From Cohnella hashimotonis (lineage in GTDB: Bacteria; Bacillota; Bacilli; Paenibacillales; Paenibacillaceae), in NCBI RefSeq assembly GCF_030014955.1, contig NZ_JAGRPV010000001.1, positions 6,138,001 to 6,202,000 on the forward strand: DNA of 64,000 bases, written 5' to 3'. Under the pieces are notes generated by a model. The model was not told the origin of the DNA. It ran no database searches and saw nothing but the letters and a program-made list of their open reading frames with translations. The first letter of the stretch is position 1; each line of letters begins with the position of its first letter. A program made the position numbers and the translations under genes. Positions 9,791-17,870 of this stretch are shown piece by piece.

Positions 9791-9907
9791 CTAGGACGAG
9801 CAGCAGCCGGCGTAAACGTCGCTTCCGTCGGAATAATGGTACCAGAGCACCTTGGTTCCATTGCTGCACTTCTTCGTGTAATCGCACCAGCTGTACAAAT
9901 AAGACAT
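9791..9907 (-). CDS. Small four-cysteine peptide, candidate secreted peptide precursor
   Basis: A 38-residue ORF opened by a strong GGAGGAG ribosome site five bases before ATG 9907. It begins MSYLYSWCDYTKK and ends DVYAGCCSS. Cysteines are at 8, 14, 35 and 36, with five Tyr and two Trp. It has no signal peptide, double-glycine motif or other recognisable leader. It has its own promoter and is the first gene of an operon followed by a hairpin, a MauE-like protein, a thioredoxin-fold protein and an ABC exporter. The arrangement is that of a secreted, disulfide-containing peptide such as a bacteriocin, toxin or signal. The family is not recognised and activity is inferred only from context. Confidence 0.7.
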   Translation of the reverse strand: MSYLYSWCDYTKKCSNGTKVLWYHYSDGSDVYAGCCSS

Positions 9908-9983
9908 TACGACTCCTCCTCTCGGAATATGGCGGACCGCGTGCCAGGCTGCTTCAAGCATTTTTGGTAGCGGTCTCATTAAT

Positions 9984-10012
9984 AAATTACCATATTATCA
10001 TTATTATGTAAA
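9984..10012 (-). promoter_or_regulatory. Promoter of the cysteine-peptide operon
   Basis: On the minus strand TTTACA (10012-10007), 17 bases, TAATTT (9989-9984), in an AT-rich stretch directly after the chemoreceptor gene. The transcript would start about 70 bases before the peptide ATG. Confidence 0.6.
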
Positions 10013-10018
10013 TAAAAA

Positions 10019-10034
10019 ACTTAATCGATTAAGT
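10019..10034. promoter_or_regulatory. LacI-type operator upstream of the peptide operon
   Basis: ACTTAATCGATTAAGT is a perfect 16-bp palindrome with a central CG, differing by one base from the operator on the MFS promoter (3056-3071). It lies just upstream of the -35, centred near -50, and overlaps the last codons of the chemoreceptor gene. With A/T runs on both sides it might also act as a weak terminator, though its stem is AT-rich and lacks a loop. Confidence 0.6.
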
Positions 10035-12056
10035 CTTTTTTTGATCGAACATCTTCAACTGCGCGATCAGCTGTTGCGACAGCGACTCCAGCTCGTCGGA
10101 GAGCGTTACGAGGCTGGCGCTGACACCCAGCTGGCCGGAGGTCATCCTCGCGACAGCCTCCGACGAGGCCGCGGATTGCTCCGATACGGTGCTCACCGTG
10201 CCGATCGCCTCCACAAGCGCCCGCTGCGAACCGTCCAGCTCGACAATAGACGCCGAGGATTGCGCCAGCTCCTCCGCAAATTCACTCATTTCGCGTTTGA
10301 CGCCGCCGAAAATATCGGCCGCCTCCTTGACGGCCCTTCCCTGCTCATGCAGCACCGGAGACACCGCGCCCAGCTCGGCGACCGTCGCGTCGATCTCCTG
10401 CCGGATATCGCCGATAATGCGCGATACGATCGCGATCGACGACTTGGATTCGGCCGCCAGACGGCGGATCTCGTCCGCCACGACGGCGAAGCTCTTGCCG
10501 TAGGCCCCCGCGCGCGACGCTTCAATCGAAGCGTTCAGCGACAGGATATTCGTCTGCTGCGACATCTCGTTAATGACGTTAAGTACGGTCTGAATCGAGC
10601 CTGCGCGCTCCTTGAGCTTGCCGACGCGCGCCGCCAGCGAGCCGGACAGCCGCTCGGTCTCCTCGGTCCTGCCGATGAGCTCCGCCATATAAGCGGTACC
10701 GCGTCCGCTGATCTGCTGCACGCGTCCGGCCGACGATTCAAGACGCGTATTCGTATCGGTCGCGATTCGGAGTTTGGCGCCGATCGTCTCGGTCTGCCGG
10801 ATGCCACGCTCGGCCTCAGTCGCCAAACTGGACGCGCCGGACGCAATCTGGCCGGTCACCGAGGCGATATCGCCCGCCGTGGCGGCCGTCTCCTGCGAGA
10901 CCGCCTTCAGCTCCTTCGCGGAGCTGACGAGGCGAAGCGCCGACTCGTTCGTTCGGCCGACGAGCGCGCCGATCTGTTCCATCATCCGGTTGAAGTTCCC
11001 GGACAGCCGCCCGATCTCGTTGCTGCGCCTATAGTCCATGCGGACCGACAGATCGCCTTTCTCTCCTCGCTCCATCAGCGCGCACAGCCGCTCCAGCGGG
11101 TTGCCCACCAGACGTATTAGGAGATAGCCGATGGCGATCGCGGCGACGGCTGCGGCGGCGATCATCCATACGGTCAGGCTGAGAATCGCCTTGGAGTCGC
11201 GCTCCAGCTCCCCGAGCGGCACCGAGCCTACGAGCTCCCAGGATGCCAGCCTGGACGGCTCATTAAGTACCAGACGGTCTCCATTCCATGCTGGAGGCGC
11301 CTGCTCGATCAGCGAGGCATCCGCAGCGTAGACGACCTTGCCGTCGTTCGCGATGACACGCATCTCGCCCGTCTCGCCAATTTTGAAGTTGGCGAAGGCA
11401 TCGCTCAGCAGCTTGCTTTTCAGCTCGATCAGCAGGATGAATTCGGCGTCCGGATGCTGCAGGTTTTTCATCAGACGACCGAACGTCACCGAAGGTTCGG
11501 GGGAGTAGTCGAACAACCCCTTGCTCATCGTCGGCACGTACACGATCTCTCCCTTGGCTTCCGCCATCTTCCGCAGCCACGCCTTGCTGCCATCGGAGAC
11601 CTGGAGCGCGCTCGCGCCCGTCGAAGACAATGCCCCCGTATTGTCCAGCGTCTTCGGCACGATGCGGATGGACATCATGTTGGGCTCGGCGGACAGCATG
11701 CTGTTGAACCGGTCGACGATGCGATCCTGTGCCGCCTGCTTCTCTCCCAGAGGTACATCGGTCCTAGAAAAGGCGACGAGATCCTGACGCAGCGAGGTGT
11801 CGACCATGAATTGACGGCTGAGCCCCCCGTACATCGACAGCAGGAAATCGAGCTTGTCCCTCGCTTGCTGCAGCGTCTGCTGCGACGAGAGCGACATTTT
11901 GTCCCGGATGATGCTTTTGGCCAGCTGATAGGAGCTAAGACCGAGCGCCGTTACGATGACGACGATGCTGGCAAACACGATGCCCAGCATTTGGACCCCC
12001 AGCGACTTGCGCTTCTCTCTCCATGTTTGTCCGAGCGAACGGGTGACGACAGCCAT
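10029..12056 (-). CDS. Methyl-accepting chemotaxis protein
   Basis: 675 residues: TM1 (about 20-42), an extracellular sensor of about 230 residues that looks like a dCache domain, TM2 (about 280-305), HAMP (GNPLERLCALMERGEKGD), then the cytoplasmic signalling helix hairpin with the conserved tip MSQQTNILSLNASIEASRAG and FAVVADEIRRLA. It relays ligand binding to CheA/CheW. ATG 12056 has AAAGGAG upstream; the longer frame runs back into the preceding terminator and gene. It follows the maltodextrin operon behind a terminator, so it probably depends on read-through and may sense maltodextrins. Confidence 0.9.
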   Translation of the reverse strand: MAVVTRSLGQTWREKRKSLGVQMLGIVFASIVVIVTALGLSSYQLAKSIIRDKMSLSSQQTLQQARDKLDFLLSMYGGLSRQFMVDTSLRQDLVAFSRTDVPLGEKQAAQDRIVDRFNSMLSAEPNMMSIRIVPKTLDNTGALSSTGASALQVSDGSKAWLRKMAEAKGEIVYVPTMSKGLFDYSPEPSVTFGRLMKNLQHPDAEFILLIELKSKLLSDAFANFKIGETGEMRVIANDGKVVYAADASLIEQAPPAWNGDRLVLNEPSRLASWELVGSVPLGELERDSKAILSLTVWMIAAAAVAAIAIGYLLIRLVGNPLERLCALMERGEKGDLSVRMDYRRSNEIGRLSGNFNRMMEQIGALVGRTNESALRLVSSAKELKAVSQETAATAGDIASVTGQIASGASSLATEAERGIRQTETIGAKLRIATDTNTRLESSAGRVQQISGRGTAYMAELIGRTEETERLSGSLAARVGKLKERAGSIQTVLNVINEMSQQTNILSLNASIEASRAGAYGKSFAVVADEIRRLAAESKSSIAIVSRIIGDIRQEIDATVAELGAVSPVLHEQGRAVKEAADIFGGVKREMSEFAEELAQSSASIVELDGSQRALVEAIGTVSTVSEQSAASSEAVARMTSGQLGVSASLVTLSDELESLSQQLIAQLKMFDQKKT

Positions 12057-12088
12057 GCCCAGGTCTCCTTTTTTAATGAAATAAGGGT

Positions 12089-12120
12089 AAAAAAAGAGCC
12101 GCTCCCTTGCGGAATGCGGC
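12089..12120 (-). terminator. Intrinsic terminator after the GH13 lipoprotein gene
   Basis: On the minus strand a GCCGC/GCGGC stem with inner TTCC/GGGA pairing is followed by TCTTTTTTT. It lies between the GH13 stop and the chemoreceptor start. Confidence 0.75.
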
Positions 12121-12129
12121 CTTCTGCTC

Positions 12130-13851
12130 TCACTGCAAAATCGCTGTGCCATAGGGCGGCAGCCGCAGCTTGCCGTCCGCGAACGCGGTCGACTCGCTGT
12201 CGGTGGCAAAGCGTACGCCGCTGACGGAGCTTGCGCCGCCGACGTTTAGATCGACGGTCCGCGCCTCGCCCGTCAGATTGTGCACGACGAGCAGCGCCGC
12301 AGACGCGCTTACCCGTGCGAAGGCGAGTAAGCCGCTCTCCTCGATATCGAACGGAGCGAAGCCTCCGTCCCCGAGCGCCGGCTCCTCGTTGCGCCAGCCG
12401 ATCAGCAGCTTGTATCGGCTGAGCAGCGAATCCGGATCGTCGAGCTGCTCCTCCACGGACGGCGTATCATCATTTTGAGTCGCGAGCTCCCACGACGTCT
12501 GGTCGTCCGACTTGCCGTCCTTTTTCCAGAGCATCGGCTCCCGGATGCGTTCGTCCGGCTTGGCGCCCTTCATCCCGATCTCTTCGCCGTAATAAAGGAA
12601 CGGATTGCCCGGCAGCGTCAGCAAGAGGGCCGCTGCCAGCTTGGCCCGCTCGACGTCGCCGCCAAGCTCGCTCATGACGCGGTTCTGGTCGTGATTGCCC
12701 AGAAACGGCGCGTCCACAAACCGGCCACCGGACACTTTACTATAGTAGGCAAGCTGACGCGCCAGCACCGAGTCAAGCGAGGAGGCGTCGCCCGTCTTGA
12801 CCGCGTCCAGCACGAGCTTTGCCGCCTCGAAGTTCAGCGCCGAATCCAGCGCCTTGTCGAGGAAGGGGCCGACGACCGCGGTCGTGTCCCATACCTCGCC
12901 GACGAGATACGGCTCGCGCCCGTTCTCCGAGATGCCCTGGCGGAATTGCTGCCACCAGGCGACGTTCTTCCGCGAGGTCGCGGGATCGGCGGACGACGAT
13001 TGGAAGTCTTCGTATACATGCTTGGCGGCATCCAGACGGTAGCCGTCCAGGCCCAGCCCGAGCCAGTATTGTCCGATCCTGATCAGTTCCTCGCGCACGT
13101 CCGGGCTGTCCAAGTTCAGATCCGGCATCCGATCCGAGAATACGCCGAGATAAGAACTGCCGGATGGCCCATGGTGCCACACTGCCTGTCCCCACGGACC
13201 GAGCGCGGATACGTCCGCCCCGTCCGAGGCCCACTTGTACCAATCCCGCTTGACGCTCCTCTCGCCGCCGGCGGAATCGGCGAACCAGGGATGCCGGCTG
13301 CTCGTATGGTTCAAGACCAGGTCCATGATGACCTGGATGCCTCGATCGTGCGCCTCCGCGAGCAGCGTCTTCAGGTCGTCGACCGTCCCATAGTCGGGGT
13401 TGATGGCGTAATAATCGGTTACATCATAACCGTGGTACGAGGGGGACGGAGTGATCGGCATGAGCCAGATCCCCTTGATGCCGAGCTGCTGCAGGTAATC
13501 CAGCTTGTCCGTGACGCCTTGCAGATCGCCGATGCCGTCGCCGTCCGAATCGCTGAACGAGCGTACGAATATTTCGTAGAATACGCCGGCGCTTGGACCC
13601 ATCGCCGGCGCATTCGCCTCGCCGAGCGTGACTGCCCCCGCACCCGATGCAGAGGCGGAAGGCGTAAGGGACGCCGAAGCGGAAGCAGACGCCGGAACGG
13701 AAACGGACGAACCCGCGGGCAACGCCTCGCCGCTTGCGTCGCCGCCCGGCGCATCGGCCCCTTCGCAGCCCGCAAGCCATACCGTCCCCGCCATGCACAC
13801 GCTCAGGGCCAGTGCCAGCGGGCGACGCGCCCCGCTCCGCCGGCGCCTCAT
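12130..13851 (-). CDS. GH13 alpha-amylase-family lipoprotein
   Basis: 573 residues with a lipoprotein signal (lipobox LAGC, Cys29), a Ser/Ala-rich linker to about residue 75, then a GH13 barrel: DVTDYYAINPDYG, VLNHTS, DGYRLDAAKH (nucleophile Asp), YLVGEVWDT (acid/base Glu) and FLGNHDQNR (third Asp). It is probably a cell-surface alpha-amylase, oligo-glucosidase or neopullulanase that trims maltodextrins beside the transporter. The ATG overlaps the malG stop by four bases, so it is translated with the transporter operon. The exact linkage preference cannot be read from sequence. Confidence 0.88.
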   Translation of the reverse strand: MRRRRSGARRPLALALSVCMAGTVWLAGCEGADAPGGDASGEALPAGSSVSVPASASASASLTPSASASGAGAVTLGEANAPAMGPSAGVFYEIFVRSFSDSDGDGIGDLQGVTDKLDYLQQLGIKGIWLMPITPSPSYHGYDVTDYYAINPDYGTVDDLKTLLAEAHDRGIQVIMDLVLNHTSSRHPWFADSAGGERSVKRDWYKWASDGADVSALGPWGQAVWHHGPSGSSYLGVFSDRMPDLNLDSPDVREELIRIGQYWLGLGLDGYRLDAAKHVYEDFQSSSADPATSRKNVAWWQQFRQGISENGREPYLVGEVWDTTAVVGPFLDKALDSALNFEAAKLVLDAVKTGDASSLDSVLARQLAYYSKVSGGRFVDAPFLGNHDQNRVMSELGGDVERAKLAAALLLTLPGNPFLYYGEEIGMKGAKPDERIREPMLWKKDGKSDDQTSWELATQNDDTPSVEEQLDDPDSLLSRYKLLIGWRNEEPALGDGGFAPFDIEESGLLAFARVSASAALLVVHNLTGEARTVDLNVGGASSVSGVRFATDSESTAFADGKLRLPPYGTAILQ

Positions 13852-14684
13852 CCTTTGTCCGCGCCGGACGTCAGGCCTTCAACCAGCAGCCGCTGGAAGA
13901 TAATGAAGATGACCACGACCGGAATCGAGACGAGCACGGAGCCTGCCGCAAAGACGGTGAATTCCGTCGATGTCTGCGTGTTGACCATGTTGAACAAGCC
14001 GACCGCCAGCGTCTGCTTGGCCTCCGTCCGAAGCACCGTCTGCGCGAAAATGAACTCGCTGAACGTGCCGGCGAACGAAGTGACCGCCATGTAAACGACA
14101 AGCGGGCGGGATAGCGGCAGCAAAATGCGGAGGAACACGCCCCAGTTGCTTGCGCCGTCGATGATGGCGGCTTCCTCGAGACTTTTGGGAATCGTATCGA
14201 AGTAACCCTTCACGAGCAGATAGCCGACGGCTGCACCGGCCGAGGACACCATGATCAGCGCCGTGTGCGTATTGAGCAGCTTCATGTTCAACAGCAGCAC
14301 GTATACCGCCGTCAAGCTGAGAAACGACGGGAACAGACCGATGATGAACAGGCCGCTCATGATCGACTTGCGCGATTTGAACCGGAACCGAGAGAAGGCG
14401 TAGCCGGTCAGCAGTTGGAAGAATACGCTGAGCACCATCGTCGTGAGCGAGATTTTGAGCGAGTTCATGTACCAGCGTCCGAACTGGAACTTCTCGAACA
14501 GCTCCTTGTAGTGAATGACCGTCCACTTCTCGGGGATCAACGTCTCGCTGAACAGCGAGGTACCCGCGCGGAACGAGGACAGGACGATCCAAAGCGCCGG
14601 ATAGATCGTAAAGACGGCGATCAGAATCAATAGCACGTAGCTGACCGTCAGCCAAGCGTTTTTTCTGAACCGATATCCGCTCAT
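13848..14684 (-). CDS. Maltodextrin ABC transporter permease, MalG type
   Basis: 278 residues, six membrane segments, with the EAA loop EEAAIIDGASNWGVFLRILLPLS that docks the ATPase. It is a CUT1-family permease pairing with the MalF-like protein upstream; start and stop overlap both neighbours by four bases. No MalK-type ATPase is encoded nearby, so a shared MsmX-like ATPase elsewhere is expected, as is common in Bacillales. Confidence 0.9.
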   Translation of the reverse strand: MSGYRFRKNAWLTVSYVLLILIAVFTIYPALWIVLSSFRAGTSLFSETLIPEKWTVIHYKELFEKFQFGRWYMNSLKISLTTMVLSVFFQLLTGYAFSRFRFKSRKSIMSGLFIIGLFPSFLSLTAVYVLLLNMKLLNTHTALIMVSSAGAAVGYLLVKGYFDTIPKSLEEAAIIDGASNWGVFLRILLPLSRPLVVYMAVTSFAGTFSEFIFAQTVLRTEAKQTLAVGLFNMVNTQTSTEFTVFAAGSVLVSIPVVVIFIIFQRLLVEGLTSGADKG

Positions 14685-15991
14685 CGCAACAAATCATCCT
14701 CTCTGAACGAGCGTGTGCGCCTGAAGCTGAACAGCGCGAAAATCGCGATGATAATAAACAAGAAAATGCTGATGACCGCCGCGAAGTTGTACCTGCCGTT
14801 CGTAATCGAGAGGCTGTACAGCCAAGTGATCAATATATCGGTATGTCCCGCGAACTGGTACTCGCTGTTCGTCGGGCCGCCTCCGGACAAGAGGAAGATC
14901 ACGTTGAAATTGTTGATATTGCCCGCGAATTGTCCGATGAGAATCGGCGACAGGGAGAACATGACGCTCGGGAACGTAATTTTCCGAAATTTATAAAGTG
15001 CGGAAGCTCCGTCGACTTCGGAGGCTTCGTACAGGTCGCGGGGAATCGTCGTCAGGATGCCGATTATAAGCAGCATCGAGAGCGGAAATCCAAGCCACAG
15101 GTTGACGATGACGATCGTCGCCTTGGCCCAGAACGGATCGGACAGCCACTCCGGGCCGACGATTCCGAACTTGAGCAGGGTCGAGTTGATCGGTCCGAAT
15201 TGGGCGTTGAACAAATTGCGCATGATCAGCAGCGACAAAAAGGCGGGAATCGCGAACGGAACCATATAGATGGCGCGGAAAAACGATTTGAAGCGGATGC
15301 CCTTCTGCTGCACGAGCAGCGCGACGGCGAACCCTCCGAAAAAGGTGGTGAACGTGGAAAGCACCGCCCAGGTCATCGTCCACGTGAAGACGCCGAAAAA
15401 CGTATGCGCCCACTGGCTCAGACTGAACAGATCCTTGAAAGCGCGGAAGCCTTGCCAATCGACCAGCTTGCCCGGCGGCTCGTGCGTATTGTTATAGTTG
15501 GTGAATGCGATCATGACAGAAAAAATAATCGGCAGCACGCTGAAAAAGAATACGAAGATCAACGGAATCGTAATGATTAAGTGCGCGAACTTTTTGTCCG
15601 GAATATAGCGAAGCGTCTGCTTGATATTATTAAGCGTCTTTCCTTCTTCGCGCAGCTTGCCTCCGCGATAGGCGTCGATCGCGTTCATGACGAGCAAATA
15701 GGCAAAAAGCGCGAAAATGAAGAGCATGATGAGCCCTTCAATCATCAAAAAGATCGAGTGGTCGCCCTTGACGGGCTTGTAAATCTTGCCGACCAGCACA
15801 AGCTTCTGCTGCGTCTCTCCGAGCGTGGTGATTCCCCAGATCGCATGATGCCAATTGTTGATCGTAAAGTAGACCGCGAACGCGTAGAAAGCGGCGAACG
15901 CCGATCCTTTTACGAATTGTCGGTTGTAAATTTGGCCCAAGCCCATAAAAACAGACGAGAGCGCTGCTGCCGTAATCCGATGCTGGCGCAA
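14681..15991 (-). CDS. Maltodextrin ABC transporter permease, MalF type
   Basis: 436 residues, about eight membrane segments, with an N-terminal two-to-three helix extension typical of MalF (GLGQIYNRQFVKG). The EAA loop is EASEVDGASALYKFRKITFP. It forms the channel with MalG. It follows the binding-protein gene after an 88-base spacer holding a strong stem-loop, and overlaps malG by four bases. Confidence 0.9.
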   Translation of the reverse strand: MRQHRITAAALSSVFMGLGQIYNRQFVKGSAFAAFYAFAVYFTINNWHHAIWGITTLGETQQKLVLVGKIYKPVKGDHSIFLMIEGLIMLFIFALFAYLLVMNAIDAYRGGKLREEGKTLNNIKQTLRYIPDKKFAHLIITIPLIFVFFFSVLPIIFSVMIAFTNYNNTHEPPGKLVDWQGFRAFKDLFSLSQWAHTFFGVFTWTMTWAVLSTFTTFFGGFAVALLVQQKGIRFKSFFRAIYMVPFAIPAFLSLLIMRNLFNAQFGPINSTLLKFGIVGPEWLSDPFWAKATIVIVNLWLGFPLSMLLIIGILTTIPRDLYEASEVDGASALYKFRKITFPSVMFSLSPILIGQFAGNINNFNVIFLLSGGGPTNSEYQFAGHTDILITWLYSLSITNGRYNFAAVISIFLFIIIAIFALFSFRRTRSFREDDLLR

Positions 15992-16012
15992 TGTCGGACT
16001 CTCCTCTCATTG

Positions 16013-16046
16013 GACAATCACCCGCAGTAGTTTACGGGTGATTGTC
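16013..16046 (-). promoter_or_regulatory. Intercistronic stem-loop between binding-protein and permease genes
   Basis: Perfect 12-bp arms GACAATCACCCG (16013-16024) and CGGGTGATTGTC (16035-16046) with a 10-base loop and no T-run. In malEFG-type operons such structures protect the upstream mRNA and raise the binding protein over the permeases. That role is inferred here. Confidence 0.75.
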
Positions 16047-16079
16047 GGTTAATCGAACTTCCTGCCTGTCGGAAAAGGA

Positions 16080-17420
16080 TTACTTCGCTTGCTGGATCAG
16101 CGTCTTCATGTCGGAGACGGCTTTGTCGAGCGTCGCCTTCACATCCGCATTGTTATCCCAAATTTGCGGATAGACGGCTCCCATGGCGGTCCAGAACGAA
16201 GCGGTCTCCGCGATCGAAGGCATCGCCTCAACGTTCTTGAACTGCTCGACGAACGCAGCGACCAGCTCGTTGTCCTTAAGAGCCGGATCCTGATCCAGTC
16301 CGTTGCGGGCGGAGACGACGCCGGACATCTGGTACATCTTGATCGCGGCGTCCTGCGAGGAGACGAAGTGGGCGAACAGCTTGGCCGCGTTCGGATATTG
16401 CGAGAATTGGCTGACGAAGTAGGCCTGCACGCCGGCGAACGGCTTGGGCGACTTGCCGTTCGGCATCGGAGGCAGCGGCACGGCGCCGACGTCGAAGCCC
16501 AGCTTCTCCTTGGTGAACGAACCGAGCTGCCAGATGCCGTCCATGTCGATGGCGAGCTTGCCCTTTTGGAACAGGTCCGTCTTCACGTCCGGCGTCGCGT
16601 CGGCCACCTTGAACGGCATTACTTCCTTCATGCTCTGCATGAACTTGAGGCCTTCTACCGAGCCTTCGTTGTTGAGGCCGATGTCGCCCGGATCGGTATT
16701 GTTTTTGCCGAATACGTAGCCGCCGTTGCCGCCCATGAATGCGTAGTTGAAGTAGGAGTCGTCGAGCTTCCACATGATGCCGAATTTTTTCTCCGCCGGT
16801 ACGTTGTACGCTTTTGAGAATGTCTTGATCGCGTCCCAGGAAGCGAGATCCTCGGGTTTGGCAAGGTTTTTGTTATAGAAGAGCAGATAGGTCTCGATAT
16901 TGCGAGGATAACCGTATAAGATGCCGTCGGTTGCCGTCACCGCATCGACCGCCGTCTTTGCGAAGTTGGCCTGGGTATCTTCGGCGTAGAAGTCGTTCGG
17001 AAGAATGACGCCCGCTTGAACGGCGCGGTTCAATTGGTCGTGCGCGAGCATGAACAGGTCCGCGCCGACGCCTGCAGGGCCGTCTTTTACAATTTTATTG
17101 AGCGCGTCCGCAGAGCCTACTTTTTGGAATTCGACTTTGATACCATATTTCGCTTCGAATTCTTTGCCCATCGTTTCCAGGAAATCTTTTTGCTCCTGGG
17201 CTGCCCATACAACGAGCTTAGCGCCGGCTTCGGGCTCGATGTCCGTCGCTTCCGGCGATGCGGATTCGGACGGCGCCGAAGAAGACGCGGTAGCGGAAGA
17301 CGACGACGCGGATGCCGACGGCGATGCGTTTCCTCCCTCGTTGTTGCCGCTGCACGCGGCGAGCGATGCGGCCATCAGGGACAGGGCGGATACCAGAATC
17401 AAGGATTTGTTTAATTTCAC
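16080..17420 (-). CDS. Maltodextrin-binding lipoprotein, MalE type
   Basis: 446 residues: lipoprotein signal MKLNKSLILVSALSLMAA with lipobox LAAC, a Ser/Ala/Glu linker, then a CUT1 solute-binding domain (KLVVWAAQEQKDFLETMGKEF, DLFMLAHDQL, GYPRNIETYLLFYNK, AFMGGNGGYVFG). The GTG at 17420 is chosen because AGAGGGG precedes it and the signal peptide begins there; the longer frame adds sequence with no function. It captures maltodextrins released by the CGTase and GH13 enzymes. Confidence 0.9.
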   Translation of the reverse strand: MKLNKSLILVSALSLMAASLAACSGNNEGGNASPSASASSSSATASSSAPSESASPEATDIEPEAGAKLVVWAAQEQKDFLETMGKEFEAKYGIKVEFQKVGSADALNKIVKDGPAGVGADLFMLAHDQLNRAVQAGVILPNDFYAEDTQANFAKTAVDAVTATDGILYGYPRNIETYLLFYNKNLAKPEDLASWDAIKTFSKAYNVPAEKKFGIMWKLDDSYFNYAFMGGNGGYVFGKNNTDPGDIGLNNEGSVEGLKFMQSMKEVMPFKVADATPDVKTDLFQKGKLAIDMDGIWQLGSFTKEKLGFDVGAVPLPPMPNGKSPKPFAGVQAYFVSQFSQYPNAAKLFAHFVSSQDAAIKMYQMSGVVSARNGLDQDPALKDNELVAAFVEQFKNVEAMPSIAETASFWTAMGAVYPQIWDNNADVKATLDKAVSDMKTLIQQAK

Positions 17421-17467
17421 TGCTTTTTCCCCTCTCTTCAGATCGAGTGCAAGCTCGGACACCTTGC

Positions 17468-17479
17468 GCAAACGTTTGT
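17468..17479. promoter_or_regulatory. LacI/CcpA-type operator in the malE leader
   Basis: GCAAACGTTTGT, with a perfect AAACGTTT core, lies about 50 bases upstream of the malE start. It fits a MalR or CcpA site. Confidence 0.5.
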
Positions 17480-17564
17480 ACTTAAGGGCAAAAAAATGGC
17501 GGAACATCGACTTTGAACGATTTGATAACCGTTTAAGTTGTCCCGCATCTCCCTGTCGTTCATT

Positions 17565-17578
17565 TGGAAGCGCTTTAT
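17565..17578. promoter_or_regulatory. cre-like site at the malE transcription start
   Basis: TGGAAGCGCTTTAT matches the CcpA cre consensus TGNAARCGNWWNCA except in the last two bases. It lies about a dozen bases downstream of the -10 of the malE promoter, a position for catabolite repression. Confidence 0.55.
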
Positions 17579-17589
17579 GTGCCGCACAA

Positions 17590-17619
17590 ATAATATACAA
17601 CATTTTCCCGGTATGTAAA
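17590..17619 (-). promoter_or_regulatory. Promoter of the malE operon
   Basis: On the minus strand TTTACA (17619-17614), 18 bases, TATTAT (17595-17590). The leader to the GTG start is about 160 bases and carries the two operator-like sites. CGTTTAAGTT at 17530-17539 matches half of the operator on the MFS promoter. Confidence 0.6.
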
Positions 17620-17797
17620 AACGATCGCGCCTATCAAAAACAGATTCGATCTCCTCGCTTACTTCTATTTTCTCATTAATTCTCTATAATTCTCACTTAT
17701 TCTAAAATTAGATTTCTTTTTTATTTCATTTATAAAAGCAGGTACGCAGAAATAGTACCGGTTTCCCTAAATGACATTTTTCCAGTCCAAGGTACCG

Positions 17798-17826
17798 TTT
17801 ACAAGACTGATGCGTTCATGTAACAT
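17798..17826 (+). promoter_or_regulatory. Promoter of the MalR-like gene
   Basis: TTTACA (17798-17803), 17 bases, TAACAT (17821-17826). The spacer between the two divergent promoters (17620-17797) is AT-rich with no further feature I can name. Confidence 0.55.
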
Positions 17827-17841
17827 AGAATTATTCATTAG

Positions 17842-17855
17842 TTCAAACGCTTGCA
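17842..17855. promoter_or_regulatory. Operator/cre-like site upstream of the MalR-like gene
   Basis: TTCAAACGCTTGCA has one mismatch to the cre consensus and lies 16 bases downstream of the -10. It suggests autoregulation or CcpA control. Confidence 0.5.
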
Positions 17856-17870
17856 TAAGTGGAGGTCGCC

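Noticed and set aside
9791..9907. The small peptide as a lantibiotic or double-glycine bacteriocin
   Set aside because: There are no Lan, radical-SAM or YcaO-type genes, no GG motif, and the exporter lacks a C39 peptidase.
10019..10034. The palindrome as terminator of the chemoreceptor gene
   Set aside because: The stem is AT-rich with no loop, and its one-base match to the operator at 3056-3071 is better explained as a regulator site; some termination cannot be excluded.
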